NCBI RefSeq assembly: GCF_004345665.1
Contig: NZ_SLWR01000001.1
Coordinates: 1,210,411 to 1,274,410 of the forward strand
Direction: 5' to 3'
DNA length: 64,000 nucleotides
Source of the DNA: Kribbella antiqua
Lineage (GTDB): Bacteria; Actinomycetota; Actinomycetes; Propionibacteriales; Kribbellaceae
Made by a program: the position numbers and the translations under genes. The notes under the pieces were generated by a model. The model saw only the letters and a program-made list of their open reading frames with translations, was not told the DNA's origin and ran no database searches. Below, piece by piece: positions 34,832-43,945 of the stretch. Numbering within the stretch: the first letter of the stretch is position 1; every line of letters begins with the position of its first letter.

Positions 34832-35158
34832 GCGTCTCCGACGTCGTCGCGCATGCTCTTCGACATGTCGCTCACCTCACCTCGCGCAGGCCGTTGCCGA
34901 GGACAACACTGTCCGAAAGCACCGTTCGACACGAACTTTGTGCGCGTGTCGCCAAGAAATTATTGCGGGCGTCCGGCATGCTCTTAGCGCATCGGAATCC
35001 CTTCTGCACAAGGATTTTCGGCATTTGCCCGTGCACTCGCCGCCGGGACGCCTTAACTGGAAGACGTTTCGGGTGCTTTACGTAGCCACCAAGTGTTGTC
35101 ATCATCATGACGACGAGGAATCCACCGTGGTTTTCCTCAGCCGCACCAAGGAGGCAGA
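34832..35158. other. Intergenic region before the histone-like gene
   Basis: 327 bp between two divergent genes. I see no open frame with coding character, no long inverted repeat and no riboswitch core. It should hold both promoters, but no hexamer pair is convincing. Confidence 0.5.
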
Positions 35159-35734
35159 GTGCCAGCCAAGAAGGCAGCCGCAGGGAAGGCGACAGCCAAA
35201 AAGGCTTCTCCCGCCAAGAAGACTGTCGCGAAGAAGACCAGCGCCGCGAAGACGACGTCCGCGCGCAAGGTCAGCGCAGCGAAGAAGACAGTGACGAAGA
35301 AGGTGAGTGCGGCAAAGAAGGCGGTGGCGAAGAAGGCGCCGGCCAAGAAGACCGCCGCCAAGAAGACAACTGCTGCGAGGAAGACCGCCGCCAAGAAGAC
35401 GACGGCGGCGAAGAAGACGGTCGCGAAGAAGGCGCCCGCCAAGAAGGTGACCGCGGCGAAGAAGACCGTCGCGAAGAAGGCGCCGGCCAAGAAGACCGCG
35501 GCCCGTAAGACCGTGGCCAAGAAGGCGACCACCGCGAAGAAGACGGTCGCGAAGAAGGCGCCCGCCAAGAAGACCGCGGCGAAGAAAGCCCCGGCCAAGA
35601 CGGCCGCGAAGAAGGCGACCACCGCGAAGCGGACCGTGGCCAAGAAGGCACCCGCCCGCAAGGTCGCGGCGAAGAAGGCCCCGGCACGCAAGGCTCCGGC
35701 CCGCAAGACCGCGGCCCGGCGGGTCACCCGCTGA
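35159..35734 (+). CDS. Histone H1-like Lys/Ala-rich protein
   Basis: 191 aa from a GTG with AAGGAGG five bases upstream. Nearly the whole protein is Lys, Ala, Pro and Thr in repeats such as [17 protein letters not shown], ending in Arg-rich [13 protein letters not shown]. There is no HU-type beta-arm domain, so it resembles the C-terminal tails of HupS/HU2 or bacterial H1-like proteins rather than a full HU. It should bind DNA non-specifically and compact the nucleoid. DNA repeats of AAGAAG type follow from the peptide repeats and could cause length variation. Confidence 0.85.
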   Translation: MPAKKAAAGKATAKKASPAKKTVAKKTSAAKTTSARKVSAAKKTVTKKVSAAKKAVAKKAPAKKTAAKKTTAARKTAAKKTTAAKKTVAKKAPAKKVTAAKKTVAKKAPAKKTAARKTVAKKATTAKKTVAKKAPAKKTAAKKAPAKTAAKKATTAKRTVAKKAPARKVAAKKAPARKAPARKTAARRVTR

Positions 35735-35773
35735 ACCGGGCGTTCGCCGATCAGCAACGCCGACTGACAAAGG

Positions 35774-35809
35774 CCGAGGGGCACCACCGATGACGGTGGT
35801 GCCCCTCGG
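35774..35809 (+). terminator. Terminator hairpin of the histone-like gene
   Basis: A perfect 15-bp stem (CCGAGGGGCACCACC and its complement) with loop GATGAC, 40 bp after the stop. No U-tract follows; the downstream sequence is a tandem repeat instead. Confidence 0.7.
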
Positions 35810-35810
35810 T

Positions 35811-35886
35811 GTGTCCGGGCCGAGTGTGTCCGGGCCGAAGTGCGTCCGGACTGAGTGCGTCCGGACTGAGTGCGTCCGGACTGAGT
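35811..35886. repeat. Five tandem 15-bp repeats
   Basis: Units of the form GYGTCCGGRCYGAGT occur at 35811, 35826 (16 bp), 35842, 35857 and 35872. The last three are identical (GCGTCCGGACTGAGT). Each holds the palindrome TCCGGA or a near match. The array lies between the terminator hairpin of the histone-like gene and the convergent small gene. Confidence 0.9.
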
Positions 35887-35922
35887 CGGCTGGGCCGTAT
35901 CGGCTGGGATGGGGTCGCCGGA

Positions 35923-36111
35923 TCAGTCGTCGTTCCACTTGGGATCGTTGTCCCAGGCCTCGTTGCGTTCCTGGACCTTCTCCAATGCGCGGGCGGCTTC
36001 TTCCGGTGAGTTGTACGGACCGAGCCGGTCGCCGGCTTTGTCACCCTGGTAAGGCTCGACCTTGCCGGTCTTGACGTTGTAGTACCACTCGTTGCTGTGA
36101 TCGTCGCTCAT
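35923..36111 (-). CDS. Small SPOR-like acidic protein
   Basis: 62 aa. The sequence EWYYNVKTGKVEPYQGDKAGDRLGPYNSPEEAARALEKVQERNEAWD fits short actinobacterial proteins annotated as SPOR-domain-like, with conserved YYN and GPY motifs. There is no signal peptide. It is divergent from map with 53 bp between starts. Function unknown. Confidence 0.82.
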   Translation of the reverse strand: MSDDHSNEWYYNVKTGKVEPYQGDKAGDRLGPYNSPEEAARALEKVQERNEAWDNDPKWNDD

Positions 36112-36164
36112 CTGGATGACCGCCTCCCGGGAGTCTTGTCGCAGCTCACTACAATGATCCCACC

Positions 36165-37013
36165 ATGTCGTCTCTCACTCCTGGCATCATTTCGCCGCGC
36201 CGCGAAGTCCCCGCGTCCATCCCGCGCCCCGAATACGTGGGCAAGGCAGCCCCGACGCCGTACGACGGTTCCTACGTCACCGCGCCCGACGTCGTCGACC
36301 GGATGCGCGTCGCGAGCAAGCTGGCCGCGCAGGCGCTGCAGGCCGTCGGCGCCGCCGCCAAGCCCGGTGTCACCACCGACGAGCTCGACGCGATCGGCCA
36401 CGAGTACCTGATCGAGCGCGGCGCGTATCCGTCCACGCTCGGCTACCGCGGCTACCCGAAGTCCCTGTGCACGTCGGTCAACGAAGTGATCTGCCACGGC
36501 ATCCCGGACGACCGGCCGCTCGAGGACGGCGACATCGTCAACGTCGACATCACGGCGTACCTGGACGGAGTGCACGGCGACACCAACGCCACGTTCCTGG
36601 TCGGCGACGTCGACGAGGAGAGCCGGCTGCTGGTCGAGCGTACGCAGGAAGCCCTGAACCGCGGCATCAAAGCCGTCCGGCCGGGCCGCCGCGTCAGCAT
36701 CATCGGCCGCGTCATCGAGTCCTACGCCAAGCGCTTCGGGTACGGCGTCGTCCGCGACTTCACCGGCCACGGCATCGCCACGTCGTTCCACTCCGGCCTG
36801 ATCATCCCGCACTACGACGACGAACGCTTCGACGACATCATCGAACCAGGCATGACGTTCACCATCGAACCCATGCTCACCCTCGGCAGCTACGACTACG
36901 ACCTCTGGGACGACGGCTGGACCGCCACCACCAAGGACAAGTCCCGCACCGCCCAGTTCGAACACACCCTCGTAGTCACCGACACCGGCGCCGAAGTCCT
37001 CACCCTCCCGTGA
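36165..37013 (+). CDS. map: Type I methionine aminopeptidase with actinobacterial N-terminal linker
   Basis: 282 aa. About 40 leading residues contain the [12 protein letters not shown] segment of mycobacterial MetAP1c-type enzymes. The pita-bread catalytic domain has the metal ligands Asp in [16 protein letters not shown], His in [11 protein letters not shown], Glu in FTIEPML and Glu in [10 protein letters not shown]. It removes the initiator methionine from new proteins. The next gene starts in its stop codon (GTGA). Confidence 0.95.
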   Translation: MSSLTPGIISPRREVPASIPRPEYVGKAAPTPYDGSYVTAPDVVDRMRVASKLAAQALQAVGAAAKPGVTTDELDAIGHEYLIERGAYPSTLGYRGYPKSLCTSVNEVICHGIPDDRPLEDGDIVNVDITAYLDGVHGDTNATFLVGDVDEESRLLVERTQEALNRGIKAVRPGRRVSIIGRVIESYAKRFGYGVVRDFTGHGIATSFHSGLIIPHYDDERFDDIIEPGMTFTIEPMLTLGSYDYDLWDDGWTATTKDKSRTAQFEHTLVVTDTGAEVLTLP

Positions 37014-37390
37014 GCATCACGCAGTACCAGCATGCTCACCTACCGGGCGTGCTGGCACTGTGCGAATCCGAGGGCTGGCCCACCTTCCCCGCCGACGCCA
37101 ACCGCGCTCACGCCGTACTCACGGCTCCAGGCGTGACGACTGTCGTAGCGCTCGACGGCGATGAAGTCGTAGGTTTCGCCTACCTTCAAAGCGATGGCCA
37201 CATCCAGGCGCACCTCTCCCTCATGGCCGTCAGCAAAACCCACCGCCGCAACGGAATCGGCCGAGCCCTACTCGAATACGCCGCACCCCTCACCGGCGCC
37301 CAACGCATAGACCTGGTCACCGACACCGCCGAAGGCTTCTACGCCGCATTCCCTCACCACACCTTCGCCGGCTACCGCATCTACCCATAG
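37010..37390 (+). CDS. GNAT-family N-acetyltransferase
   Basis: 126 aa from the GTG at 37010 that overlaps the map stop. The acetyl-CoA pyrophosphate loop is [17 protein letters not shown], preceded by AHLSLMAVS, the usual beta4. The C-terminus [17 protein letters not shown] is a typical last strand pair. Substrate unknown; the coupling to map may hint at N-terminal acetylation but this is only positional. Confidence 0.85.
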   Translation: MSITQYQHAHLPGVLALCESEGWPTFPADANRAHAVLTAPGVTTVVALDGDEVVGFAYLQSDGHIQAHLSLMAVSKTHRRNGIGRALLEYAAPLTGAQRIDLVTDTAEGFYAAFPHHTFAGYRIYP

Positions 37391-37916
37391 CCGCTTCACA
37401 ACACTGCCAACCAGACGGCCCTTTGCGACCCCTCTCGCACCGCCGCGACCAACGACGCACGGGGACCGCAGAACCGTGTGCATGAGCAGGTCTTCCAAGG
37501 AACGGGCTGAGGGCAACGGACGGGCGGTGGTGCCCCTACCCCGCTCGTGCCGGCCCGGAGCTCCACACGACCAGGCACACGCTGCTGGAGCGGGTTCCGC
37601 AAGCTACCGAGCCGGGTCAACGGCGCGGCACAACATCAGCTTTGCTCGACCACTGAGCCGCAACTGAGCCCTCCCTCGGCACCGCACCCCGACATCAGCC
37701 ATCCCTCCGCACCACGGCCCCCGACACCACCTTTCGCTGAACCACCGAGCCGCAACGTCAACAGTTGCTCGGCGACCGGGATGGACATCGGCTGTTGCTC
37801 GGCAGACCGGGATGGACATCGGCTGTTGCTCGGCGACCGGGATGGACATCGGCTGTTGCTCGGCGACCGGAATGGACATCGGCTGTTGCTGGGCGGGTGT
37901 GGTGGCTCAGCGGAGT
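37391..37916. other. Gene-poor stretch holding a tandem-repeat array
   Basis: 526 bp between the acetyltransferase and the 3' end of the DUF222 gene. Frames here have poor coding character. The only clear structure is the 30-bp array at 37765-37885. Confidence 0.6.
37765..37885. repeat. Four tandem 30-bp repeats
   Basis: The unit begins TTGCTCGGCGACCGGGATGG and ends ACATCGGCTG. Copies start at 37765, 37795 (31 bp, one extra A), 37826 and 37856, and a partial fifth follows (TTGCTGGGC). Copies 1 and 3 are identical. The 30-bp period equals ten codons, so short frames run through it, but no start signal supports them. Confidence 0.92.
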
Positions 37917-40223
37917 TCAGTTGTTGAGCAGCGTTGCGGCTTCAGGGCCCGCGTCCCGCCCGCTGAGGTAGGGAAGGGTGGTGTCGGCCCACGGATCGGT
38001 GTGCGTCGCTTGGCCGACAGCAACACCTCCTCCGGGCACGGTTGACTCGCTGGGAGCATCAGTTGTCAGGCCTGTGCCCCAGACGGCGAAGCGAGCTGCT
38101 TCCTCGAGATCGCCGGCATCGGCTTGCCACCGGGACCTCTGGCGCGGCGATTGCTCGGCAGACACGGGATCACCCCATACGTCGAACTGGGCCTCGCCAC
38201 CCGGGCTCGTCTCGCCCGCACCGCTCACACCCGCAGCTCGGCCAGACCCAGCCAACGGGCAACGTTCGGCTGCGTGGTCCCGCGGCGAGGCGGCGCCGGC
38301 CTGGGGGCGGACAAGATCCGGGGCATCGGGTCGGGCTGTTGAGTTGTCGTCGCCCGGCTGAGGACAGACCAGACCGACGGCGCCGGTTCCGGCTGTGGCT
38401 GTGGCTGTGGCTGTGGCTGTGTCCGATCGTGTGGAACTGCGTCCAGGTGCTCGCGACCGCGTCGCAGCATCCACCGGCCGCGCCGCATCACCCACCACCG
38501 GCGCGGCACCATCCACCGACGCCGAGGCATCATCCATCGGCCGCGTGGCATCATCCACCGACGGCTCGGCGCGTCGGTGCAGGCGGTGTTGGTAGGTGCC
38601 GAGTTTGGGTTTGTGGCGGGGTGCCGGGTCTGCCCAGGTGGGACGGGTGACCTGGACGGCGCCGTCGACGATGGTGATGGTCCAGTGGCCGTGGTGAAGG
38701 TCGACGTGATGGCGGCGGCATAACAAGACCAGGTTGTCGACCCGGGTTTCGCCGCCGTCGATCCAGTGGGTCAGGTGGTGGGCATCGCAGTAGATCGGCG
38801 GTGCACCGCAGACGACGCAGCCTTTGTCGCGGGCGTTCAGGGCGCGGCGCATGGCCCGGTTGACCAGGCGTTCGGAGCGGCCCACGTCCAAGGGTTCGGA
38901 GTTGGAGCCCAGCACGAGCGGGATGATGTTCGCGTCACAGGCAAGGCGGCGGACGGCGCCCGCGGAGAGGTTGTCGCCGTACACCAGTTGACCGGTCGCG
39001 TTCGCGGTGACGTTCTTGAGGTCGTTGAAGTCGATGGTGACGGTGATGTTCGCCTTCGCACCGAGCCCAGGCACCCAACTACCTGTGGCGCCGGTTGCCG
39101 CGGGGGTGTCGGCGGGGTGCGCGTTGGTCTCACCGGTGCCGGTGGTGTCGGCGGCTGTAGGGTTTGTGGCGGCGGTACTGGATGAGTCTGTGCAGTCGGT
39201 GCCGAAGAGCGTGTCCTCGATGGACTCGCCGTCGCTGGTGGACGCGCTGCTGCTCGACGCGTCGTTGGTGGTGGACGCGGCGGCGGGTTCGGCGGTGGTG
39301 CTTGTCGGCGGGGTCGTGCCGGGGCGGGTGGGGAAGCCGGTGTCGGACGCGGCTGCGGCGATGGACAACGCCGCGGATAGGGCGTCGGCCTGGCGCTTGT
39401 CCCGCGGCCGCGGGTCGAACTCGCCGGTCACGGTCTTGCGGGGTTTGGCGCCGAGGTCGACCAAGGAGCGGAGCAGTTCGGCGTTGTCGTTGGCCAGGAA
39501 GCCGTTGAACTTCACGCCATGGTCGGCCCTCGATAGTTTCAGCGACTCGCGCTCGAAGGCCTTGGCCTCGTCCGGTTCGGGGCCGTCGGCGTCGATCAGT
39601 TCACACGACTCGGTGGCGGCCTTGCGCAGCTCGTGCGGGGACAGGTGCGCGGCCAGGCCCACTAGTTCCTGCTCGATGACGTCGCGGTCCTCGACCGGGA
39701 TGCGGGAGGCGAACCGTTCCAGGGTGGACACGATCGCCTCGGCCTGCGCCGGGCGCAGGATCCAGGCAGTGCTCCTGGTCATGCCGCCCTCCACACCCTC
39801 ACCATCCCCGTCGGCGGTGTCGGCAGTCGAGGGGGCCGCGGCGGCCTGCAGGCCGCCGTCGTCGCCGGGGCCGTCGTCGCCGGGGCTGTCGTCGCCGGTG
39901 CTGTCGTCGCCACCAGGAGTGTCGTGTTCGGCGAGGGCTGCGGAGACCCCGTGGTACCTCGGCAACGCCCGGGCCAGCCGGACGTCGCGGCGGGCGTCGT
40001 AGCCGTTCATCCGGTACCGGAACTCCAGCAGCTGGACCGTGTCACGGGCACCGAGCTCTTCGGCGTACCCGATCTCGTCGACCTGGGCGACCATGTGCAG
40101 CCGGTCGGTCTGCAGGCGGGCGATCTCGGCATCCAGCGTGTCGATACCCGACAGCAGTTCGCTGCCGCTCATCGACCACACCGGTCGCCCGCCCAAGAGG
40201 TTCATGCCGTCAACGATAGGCAT
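37917..40223 (-). CDS. DUF222/HNH endonuclease-signature protein
   Basis: About 768 aa from the ATG at 40223. A DUF222 helical domain (residues 15-110 and 150-270, including ILRPAQAEAIVSTLERFASRIP and GLAAHLSPHELRKAATESCELID) is followed by the HNH motif CVVCGAPPIYCDAHHLTHWIDGGE, then NLVLLCRRHHVDLHHGHW. These 13E12-repeat-type proteins are abundant in actinobacteria and are possibly tied to mobile introns or DNA processing. Two low-complexity inserts (GDDSTGDDSPGDD; Ser/Thr/Ala-rich 300-390) and a long disordered C-terminus make it far longer than usual. A GGCTGT hexamer run encodes a Thr-Ala tract. Confidence 0.88.
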   Translation of the reverse strand: MPIVDGMNLLGGRPVWSMSGSELLSGIDTLDAEIARLQTDRLHMVAQVDEIGYAEELGARDTVQLLEFRYRMNGYDARRDVRLARALPRYHGVSAALAEHDTPGGDDSTGDDSPGDDGPGDDGGLQAAAAPSTADTADGDGEGVEGGMTRSTAWILRPAQAEAIVSTLERFASRIPVEDRDVIEQELVGLAAHLSPHELRKAATESCELIDADGPEPDEAKAFERESLKLSRADHGVKFNGFLANDNAELLRSLVDLGAKPRKTVTGEFDPRPRDKRQADALSAALSIAAAASDTGFPTRPGTTPPTSTTAEPAAASTTNDASSSSASTSDGESIEDTLFGTDCTDSSSTAATNPTAADTTGTGETNAHPADTPAATGATGSWVPGLGAKANITVTIDFNDLKNVTANATGQLVYGDNLSAGAVRRLACDANIIPLVLGSNSEPLDVGRSERLVNRAMRRALNARDKGCVVCGAPPIYCDAHHLTHWIDGGETRVDNLVLLCRRHHVDLHHGHWTITIVDGAVQVTRPTWADPAPRHKPKLGTYQHRLHRRAEPSVDDATRPMDDASASVDGAAPVVGDAARPVDAATRSRAPGRSSTRSDTATATATATAGTGAVGLVCPQPGDDNSTARPDAPDLVRPQAGAASPRDHAAERCPLAGSGRAAGVSGAGETSPGGEAQFDVWGDPVSAEQSPRQRSRWQADAGDLEEAARFAVWGTGLTTDAPSESTVPGGGVAVGQATHTDPWADTTLPYLSGRDAGPEAATLLNN
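38391..38420. repeat. Five-copy GGCTGT microsatellite inside the DUF222 gene
   Basis: Five uninterrupted GGCTGT units. Read on the gene strand they encode alternating Thr and Ala in the disordered C-terminal region. Slippage by whole units would keep the frame. Confidence 0.95.
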
Positions 40224-40317
40224 GCCCACCGACAGTTTTCAAACCCGATTCCCCTTATTTTCAAGGGATTTCGACGCACGATGTTATCCACAAGCGGCAA
40301 CCCTGTGGACAGACCGG

Positions 40318-40791
40318 CTACGGCCAAGGCACGAAGTTATAGGATTCGTAGAGACGGAGAGCAGATTGGTTGCCCTCGGCAACGCGAAGGGCCGCGCGGC
40401 CGTCGGTGCGGGTCAGGGAATCGGCGAGCAGGGCGCTGGCTGCGCCACGGCGACGCCACAGCTGGGAGGTGAAGAGCTCGATGATGAACGGACCGTCAGG
40501 GGTGTCGGGCCAGGGCGCCCGGTGCACGACCAGGATTGCACCGATCAGCTCGTCGGCTGCGAGTGCAAGCCGACTGGCCTCGAGGTCGAGGTCGCCGTAC
40601 TCCCCCGCGAAACTGATCCTGATGTCCTCGATCGCCTCCGCGAGGCTCGGCCATGCGACGCCTGGTTCGTACGCCGCGAAGTACAGTCGGCCGAGCGCGA
40701 CCGTGTCCTCCGGGGTCGGAGAGCGCAGTACGACGCCCGCCGGCGGCTGGACCTGCTCGACCAGCGCGAAGCGGCGGACCAAGGTGAGCAT
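40318..40791 (-). CDS. GNAT-family N-acetyltransferase
   Basis: 157 aa from the ATG at 40791. The fold shows VVLRSPTPEDTVALGRLYFAAY, LALAADELIGAILVVH, the FIIELFTSQLWRRRGAASALLADSL acetyl-CoA site (RRRGAA) and the final LRVAEGNQSALRLYESYNFVPW. Substrate unknown. Longer readings in this frame have a Pro/Ser-rich lead that looks like shadow sequence. Confidence 0.85.
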   Translation of the reverse strand: MLTLVRRFALVEQVQPPAGVVLRSPTPEDTVALGRLYFAAYEPGVAWPSLAEAIEDIRISFAGEYGDLDLEASRLALAADELIGAILVVHRAPWPDTPDGPFIIELFTSQLWRRRGAASALLADSLTRTDGRAALRVAEGNQSALRLYESYNFVPWP

Positions 40792-40852
40792 CACCGGACC
40801 ACAGTCGACGAGCTGACGGCGCAATAGAGGGGCGGCGGCGCACCGGTGGGCA

Positions 40853-41629
40853 TCAGAGGTTGAGTGCTGAGGTAACGACTTCGTGGCCGAAGCTGACGGT
40901 TTGGGCGGCGTCGGCGGCGGTGAAGGTGACGGATTGGCCGGCGCGGTGGTCAATGGCGCGGGTGCAGAGGTCGGCGTACGCCGGGAAGACGGCGACGGCG
41001 TGCTCGCCGGCGGCGGTCTTGGAGATGATGTTGCCGGTGGCAAGCAGTGCGTGCAGGCGGGGAATGCCGAGGACGAACCAGGGGACGGTCCAGCCCTCCA
41101 GCTCCTGATCGCCCGGCAACGACGCGACGTACTCTTCGAGGCGGTCGAGCTGCGGCTGCCAGCACGACGTGAGGTTGGCGCGGGTGTGGTCGACCAGTGC
41201 TTGGTGATCGTCGAGCACCACGAGATCGGGCGTCGCGCGTACGGCGATCGACTGTCGCGCGAGCTCCGACCACAGCACCGGCGTCACCGGACCCACCACC
41301 GCGGGATCCTTGAATTCTCCGTCGATCGTGTAGACGGCCGGCTGACGATGATCCGGCGGCGCGGCGAGAGCGGCCAGAGTCAGGTACGTGACGTCGAAGT
41401 ACGGGCGCTCCGGCAACTTCGCATGCACCGGCGAGACCACCGCGGGATCCGTCACCGGCGACGAGACGACCACCACGCCGTCGATGTCGCTACGCCCCGA
41501 TCGGTAGTCGCCGAGCGGGATGGAGCCTGTCAGGTACAGACCAACCACCAGCCCCGGCAGCTCCGAATCGACCGCCGCCAGGTAGGCCGAAGTGATCGGC
41601 GAAACCTCATCCGGCAGCGGCGTGCTCAT
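40853..41629 (-). CDS. Nucleotidyltransferase-domain protein (aminoglycoside adenylyltransferase-like)
   Basis: 258 aa. The nucleotidyltransferase motif GLYLTGSIPLGDYRSGRSDIDGVVVV has the GS and DxD residues that hold Mg-ATP. The C-terminal helical domain (LDRLEEYVASLPGDQELEGWTVPWFVLGIPRLHALLATGNIISKTAAGEHAV) resembles the ANT(3'')/(9) DUF4111 domain. Such chromosomal proteins may modify aminoglycosides or other substrates; resistance is not shown by sequence. Its ATG overlaps the upstream peptidase stop (ATGA). Confidence 0.82.
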   Translation of the reverse strand: MSTPLPDEVSPITSAYLAAVDSELPGLVVGLYLTGSIPLGDYRSGRSDIDGVVVVSSPVTDPAVVSPVHAKLPERPYFDVTYLTLAALAAPPDHRQPAVYTIDGEFKDPAVVGPVTPVLWSELARQSIAVRATPDLVVLDDHQALVDHTRANLTSCWQPQLDRLEEYVASLPGDQELEGWTVPWFVLGIPRLHALLATGNIISKTAAGEHAVAVFPAYADLCTRAIDHRAGQSVTFTAADAAQTVSFGHEVVTSALNL

Positions 41630-43140
41630 CGGTTCGAGGACTCGCGGATGAAGTCGGCGAGATCTGAGGACTGCTGCACCCGCGACTCTTCGTGGATGTA
41701 CATCATGTGGCCGGCGGGGTAGTAGCGGGTTTCGATGTTGGGGACGAGGTCGGCGGGGATGGGGAGGCGGGCGAGGGTGTGTTCGGTGGCGAAGTACGGC
41801 GTTGCGCCGTCGTAGTGCCCGGATGCGACGTGCACCTTGAGGTGGGGGTTGACGCGCATCGCCTCGGCCAGCTTGTCCGCGACGGTGATCTGTTGGCCCT
41901 CGAACTCCTTGAACGACCAGTCCTTCGCGGCGTCCATGTTGAGGATCTCGTACGGCAGATCGTTCTTGTACTCGAGCTCCACCCGCACGTAGTGGTTCAG
42001 CGCCGCCGTGTACGGCCCGATTATCGCGCTGAACGACGGGTCCTTGCGCGGCGTCTCACCCGCGTAGTCCGCGTCCCAGCCGGTGAAGCGACCGTCCAGC
42101 CGGCCGACCACCTGCCGCCGCGACCGCAGCAGCTCGGCGAAGAACCGCATGTGCTCGATCCGCAGGTTCACCCGGTCGATGTAGTCCTCTGACAGCCCGG
42201 TCAGCGCCGCCAGCCGGTTGACCACCTCGGCCCGGTAGTCGTCCGCGATCCTGTTGCCCTGGGCAAGCGCATTCGGGTACCGCCCGGCCGCGAACCGTTC
42301 CGCGTCCGCGAGCACCTCCTCGAGGGACCGGTCCGGGATCAACCCGTGGTAGTGCGCGATGGCGGCGTACGACGGCAGGAACAGCGTGTACGGCAAGTCG
42401 TTGCCCGGCGTGAAGTCGAGCGTCCCGAACTCCAGCACCGCCGAGATCAGCACCACCCCGTTCAGGTACATGCCGTACCGCTCCTGCAGGTGCGCGGCCA
42501 GCCCGGCGGCGCGCGTCGTACCGTACGACTCACCCGCCAGGAACTTCGGCGACATCCAGCGTCCGTTGCGCGACGTCCACAGCCGGATCACCTCACCGAC
42601 GGACTCCAGGTCGCGGGTGAACCCGTGGTACTCCCCGGGCTTCTCGCCCTCGACCGCACGCGAGTACCCCGTCGAGACTGGATCGATGAAGACGAGGTCG
42701 CTGTGCTGCAGCAGCGTCTCCGCGTTGTCCACCAGCCCGTACGGCGGGGGCGCCAGCTCACCGGCGTCACCGGAGACAACCCGGCGTGGACCCAGCAGAC
42801 CGAGGTGCAGCCAGATGCTCGAAGACCCCGGCCCGCCGTTGAACGCGAACGTCACCGGACGGTCGGCCGCGTCGGCGTCATCCAGCGTGTAGGCGGTCAG
42901 GAACACCTCCGCCTTCGGCTGGTGCCCGTCGAACTTGCCGTCGGTCAGCACCTCCTGCCGCAGCACGATCCGGCCGGTGGTCGCGGTGTACTTCAGCTTC
43001 CGCCGCCCGATCGTCAGCACGTGCTGCGTCGTGATCAGATCGTCGACCGGCGCGTGATCCGGCTTCCCGGCCGTCGTACCACGCGGCTCTTCGTCCGTGA
43101 CCGCGGTCTTCTTCTGGGGTTCACGCTCAGCCGTCGCCAT
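41626..43140 (-). CDS. S10-family serine carboxypeptidase-like protein
   Basis: 504 aa with no signal peptide. The oxyanion segment is FNGGPGSSSIWLHLGLLGPRRV. The nucleophile Ser is in LAGESYGTTRAAGLA, the Asp in HVASGHYDGATPYF and the His in YPAGHMMYIH. All triad elements are present. The cytosolic location is unusual for carboxypeptidases of this clan, though common among the actinobacterial members. It is translationally coupled to the nucleotidyltransferase gene. Confidence 0.9.
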   Translation of the reverse strand: MATAEREPQKKTAVTDEEPRGTTAGKPDHAPVDDLITTQHVLTIGRRKLKYTATTGRIVLRQEVLTDGKFDGHQPKAEVFLTAYTLDDADAADRPVTFAFNGGPGSSSIWLHLGLLGPRRVVSGDAGELAPPPYGLVDNAETLLQHSDLVFIDPVSTGYSRAVEGEKPGEYHGFTRDLESVGEVIRLWTSRNGRWMSPKFLAGESYGTTRAAGLAAHLQERYGMYLNGVVLISAVLEFGTLDFTPGNDLPYTLFLPSYAAIAHYHGLIPDRSLEEVLADAERFAAGRYPNALAQGNRIADDYRAEVVNRLAALTGLSEDYIDRVNLRIEHMRFFAELLRSRRQVVGRLDGRFTGWDADYAGETPRKDPSFSAIIGPYTAALNHYVRVELEYKNDLPYEILNMDAAKDWSFKEFEGQQITVADKLAEAMRVNPHLKVHVASGHYDGATPYFATEHTLARLPIPADLVPNIETRYYPAGHMMYIHEESRVQQSSDLADFIRESSNR

Positions 43141-43252
43141 GCGAAGACCTTAAGTCAGCTGGTGACACCGAGGTCCCAGTGGGTGATCGAGGGCCGGTTG
43201 ACCTGTACAGCACGGCGGTCCGGTGCGAAGGTGGGCAGAGGGAGGGGTCCCC

Positions 43253-43540
43253 ATGACCGTCATGTTGCGGGTGGATTGGCCAGAACTGACTGCTGAGCAG
43301 TACGAGGCTCTGCGGAAGGTCGTCGACTGGGAGGGCGACACGCCGGCGGGCGCTCTCTACCACGTCGTCTCGTTCGATGAGAGCGGGGCGCACATGGCGG
43401 AAGTCTGGGCGTCCGCGGAAGACATCCAGCAATACACCGATGAGCGGCTGATGCCCGGCGTGCAGCAGGTCGGTGTCGCAGGCCAGCCTGAGATCAGTAT
43501 CTCGCCGGTGCACAACGTCTTCGCGCCCGGCTACGAATAG
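43253..43540 (+). CDS. Small dimeric alpha/beta-barrel-like protein
   Basis: 95 aa from the ATG at 43253 with GGGAGGGG upstream. VMLRVDWPELTAEQYEALRKVV, then LYHVVSFDESGAHMAEVWASAEDIQQYTDERLMPGVQQVG, is the pattern of ABM/EthD-like small proteins that form ferredoxin-like dimers. No catalytic residue can be named. It lies 37 bp before the DUF952 gene. Confidence 0.78.
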   Translation: MTVMLRVDWPELTAEQYEALRKVVDWEGDTPAGALYHVVSFDESGAHMAEVWASAEDIQQYTDERLMPGVQQVGVAGQPEISISPVHNVFAPGYE

Positions 43541-43577
43541 GCGGCGGTTGCGCGGGCGGCCGCGATAATCTCCGGGT

Positions 43578-43940
43578 ATGCCGTCGATTCTGCACATCGC
43601 GTCTGCTGACGCGTGGGAAGCCGCCAAGAAGGCGGGCAGCTACCGGTGGTCGACCCGCGGGAAGTCACTCGACGACGGGGCAACGTTCATCCACGCGTCC
43701 CGGCCCGAACAGGTCAGCCTGGTCGCGAACGTGGTGTACGCCGACGCGACCGAGCCACTCTGCCTGCTGGTGATCGACACCGAGCGGCTGGTGTCGGCCG
43801 TCTGCTACGAGGAGGCGGACGGGCAGACGTTCCCGCACATCTACGGACCGCTGAACCTCGACGCGGTGGTCGACGTACGGCCCTACGAGCGCGGCAGCGA
43901 CGGTCGCTGGCCGGTTGTGACTCCGCAGGCCCTATCCTGA
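43578..43940 (+). CDS. DUF952-domain protein
   Basis: 120 aa. It opens ILHIASADAWEAAKKAGSYRWSTRGKSLDDGATFIHASRPEQV, and the later LLVIDTERLVSAVCYE and FPHIYGPLNLDAVVDVRPY are characteristic of the DUF952 family, glutathione-transferase-unrelated small proteins of unknown function. The GFIHxS-like motif and HIYGPLN match. The RNase P RNA gene starts immediately downstream. Confidence 0.87.
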   Translation: MPSILHIASADAWEAAKKAGSYRWSTRGKSLDDGATFIHASRPEQVSLVANVVYADATEPLCLLVIDTERLVSAVCYEEADGQTFPHIYGPLNLDAVVDVRPYERGSDGRWPVVTPQALS

Positions 43941-43945
43941 GGAGT

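Noticed and set aside
34872..35108. Small frames upstream of the histone-like gene
   Set aside because: Overlapping frames on both strands with no ribosome site or recognisable sequence.
37604..37879. Short open frames through the 30-bp array (both strands)
   Set aside because: They exist because the period is a multiple of three; no ribosome site or conserved sequence.
37765..37885. Possible CRISPR array
   Set aside because: The copies are contiguous with no unique spacers and no cas genes are nearby.
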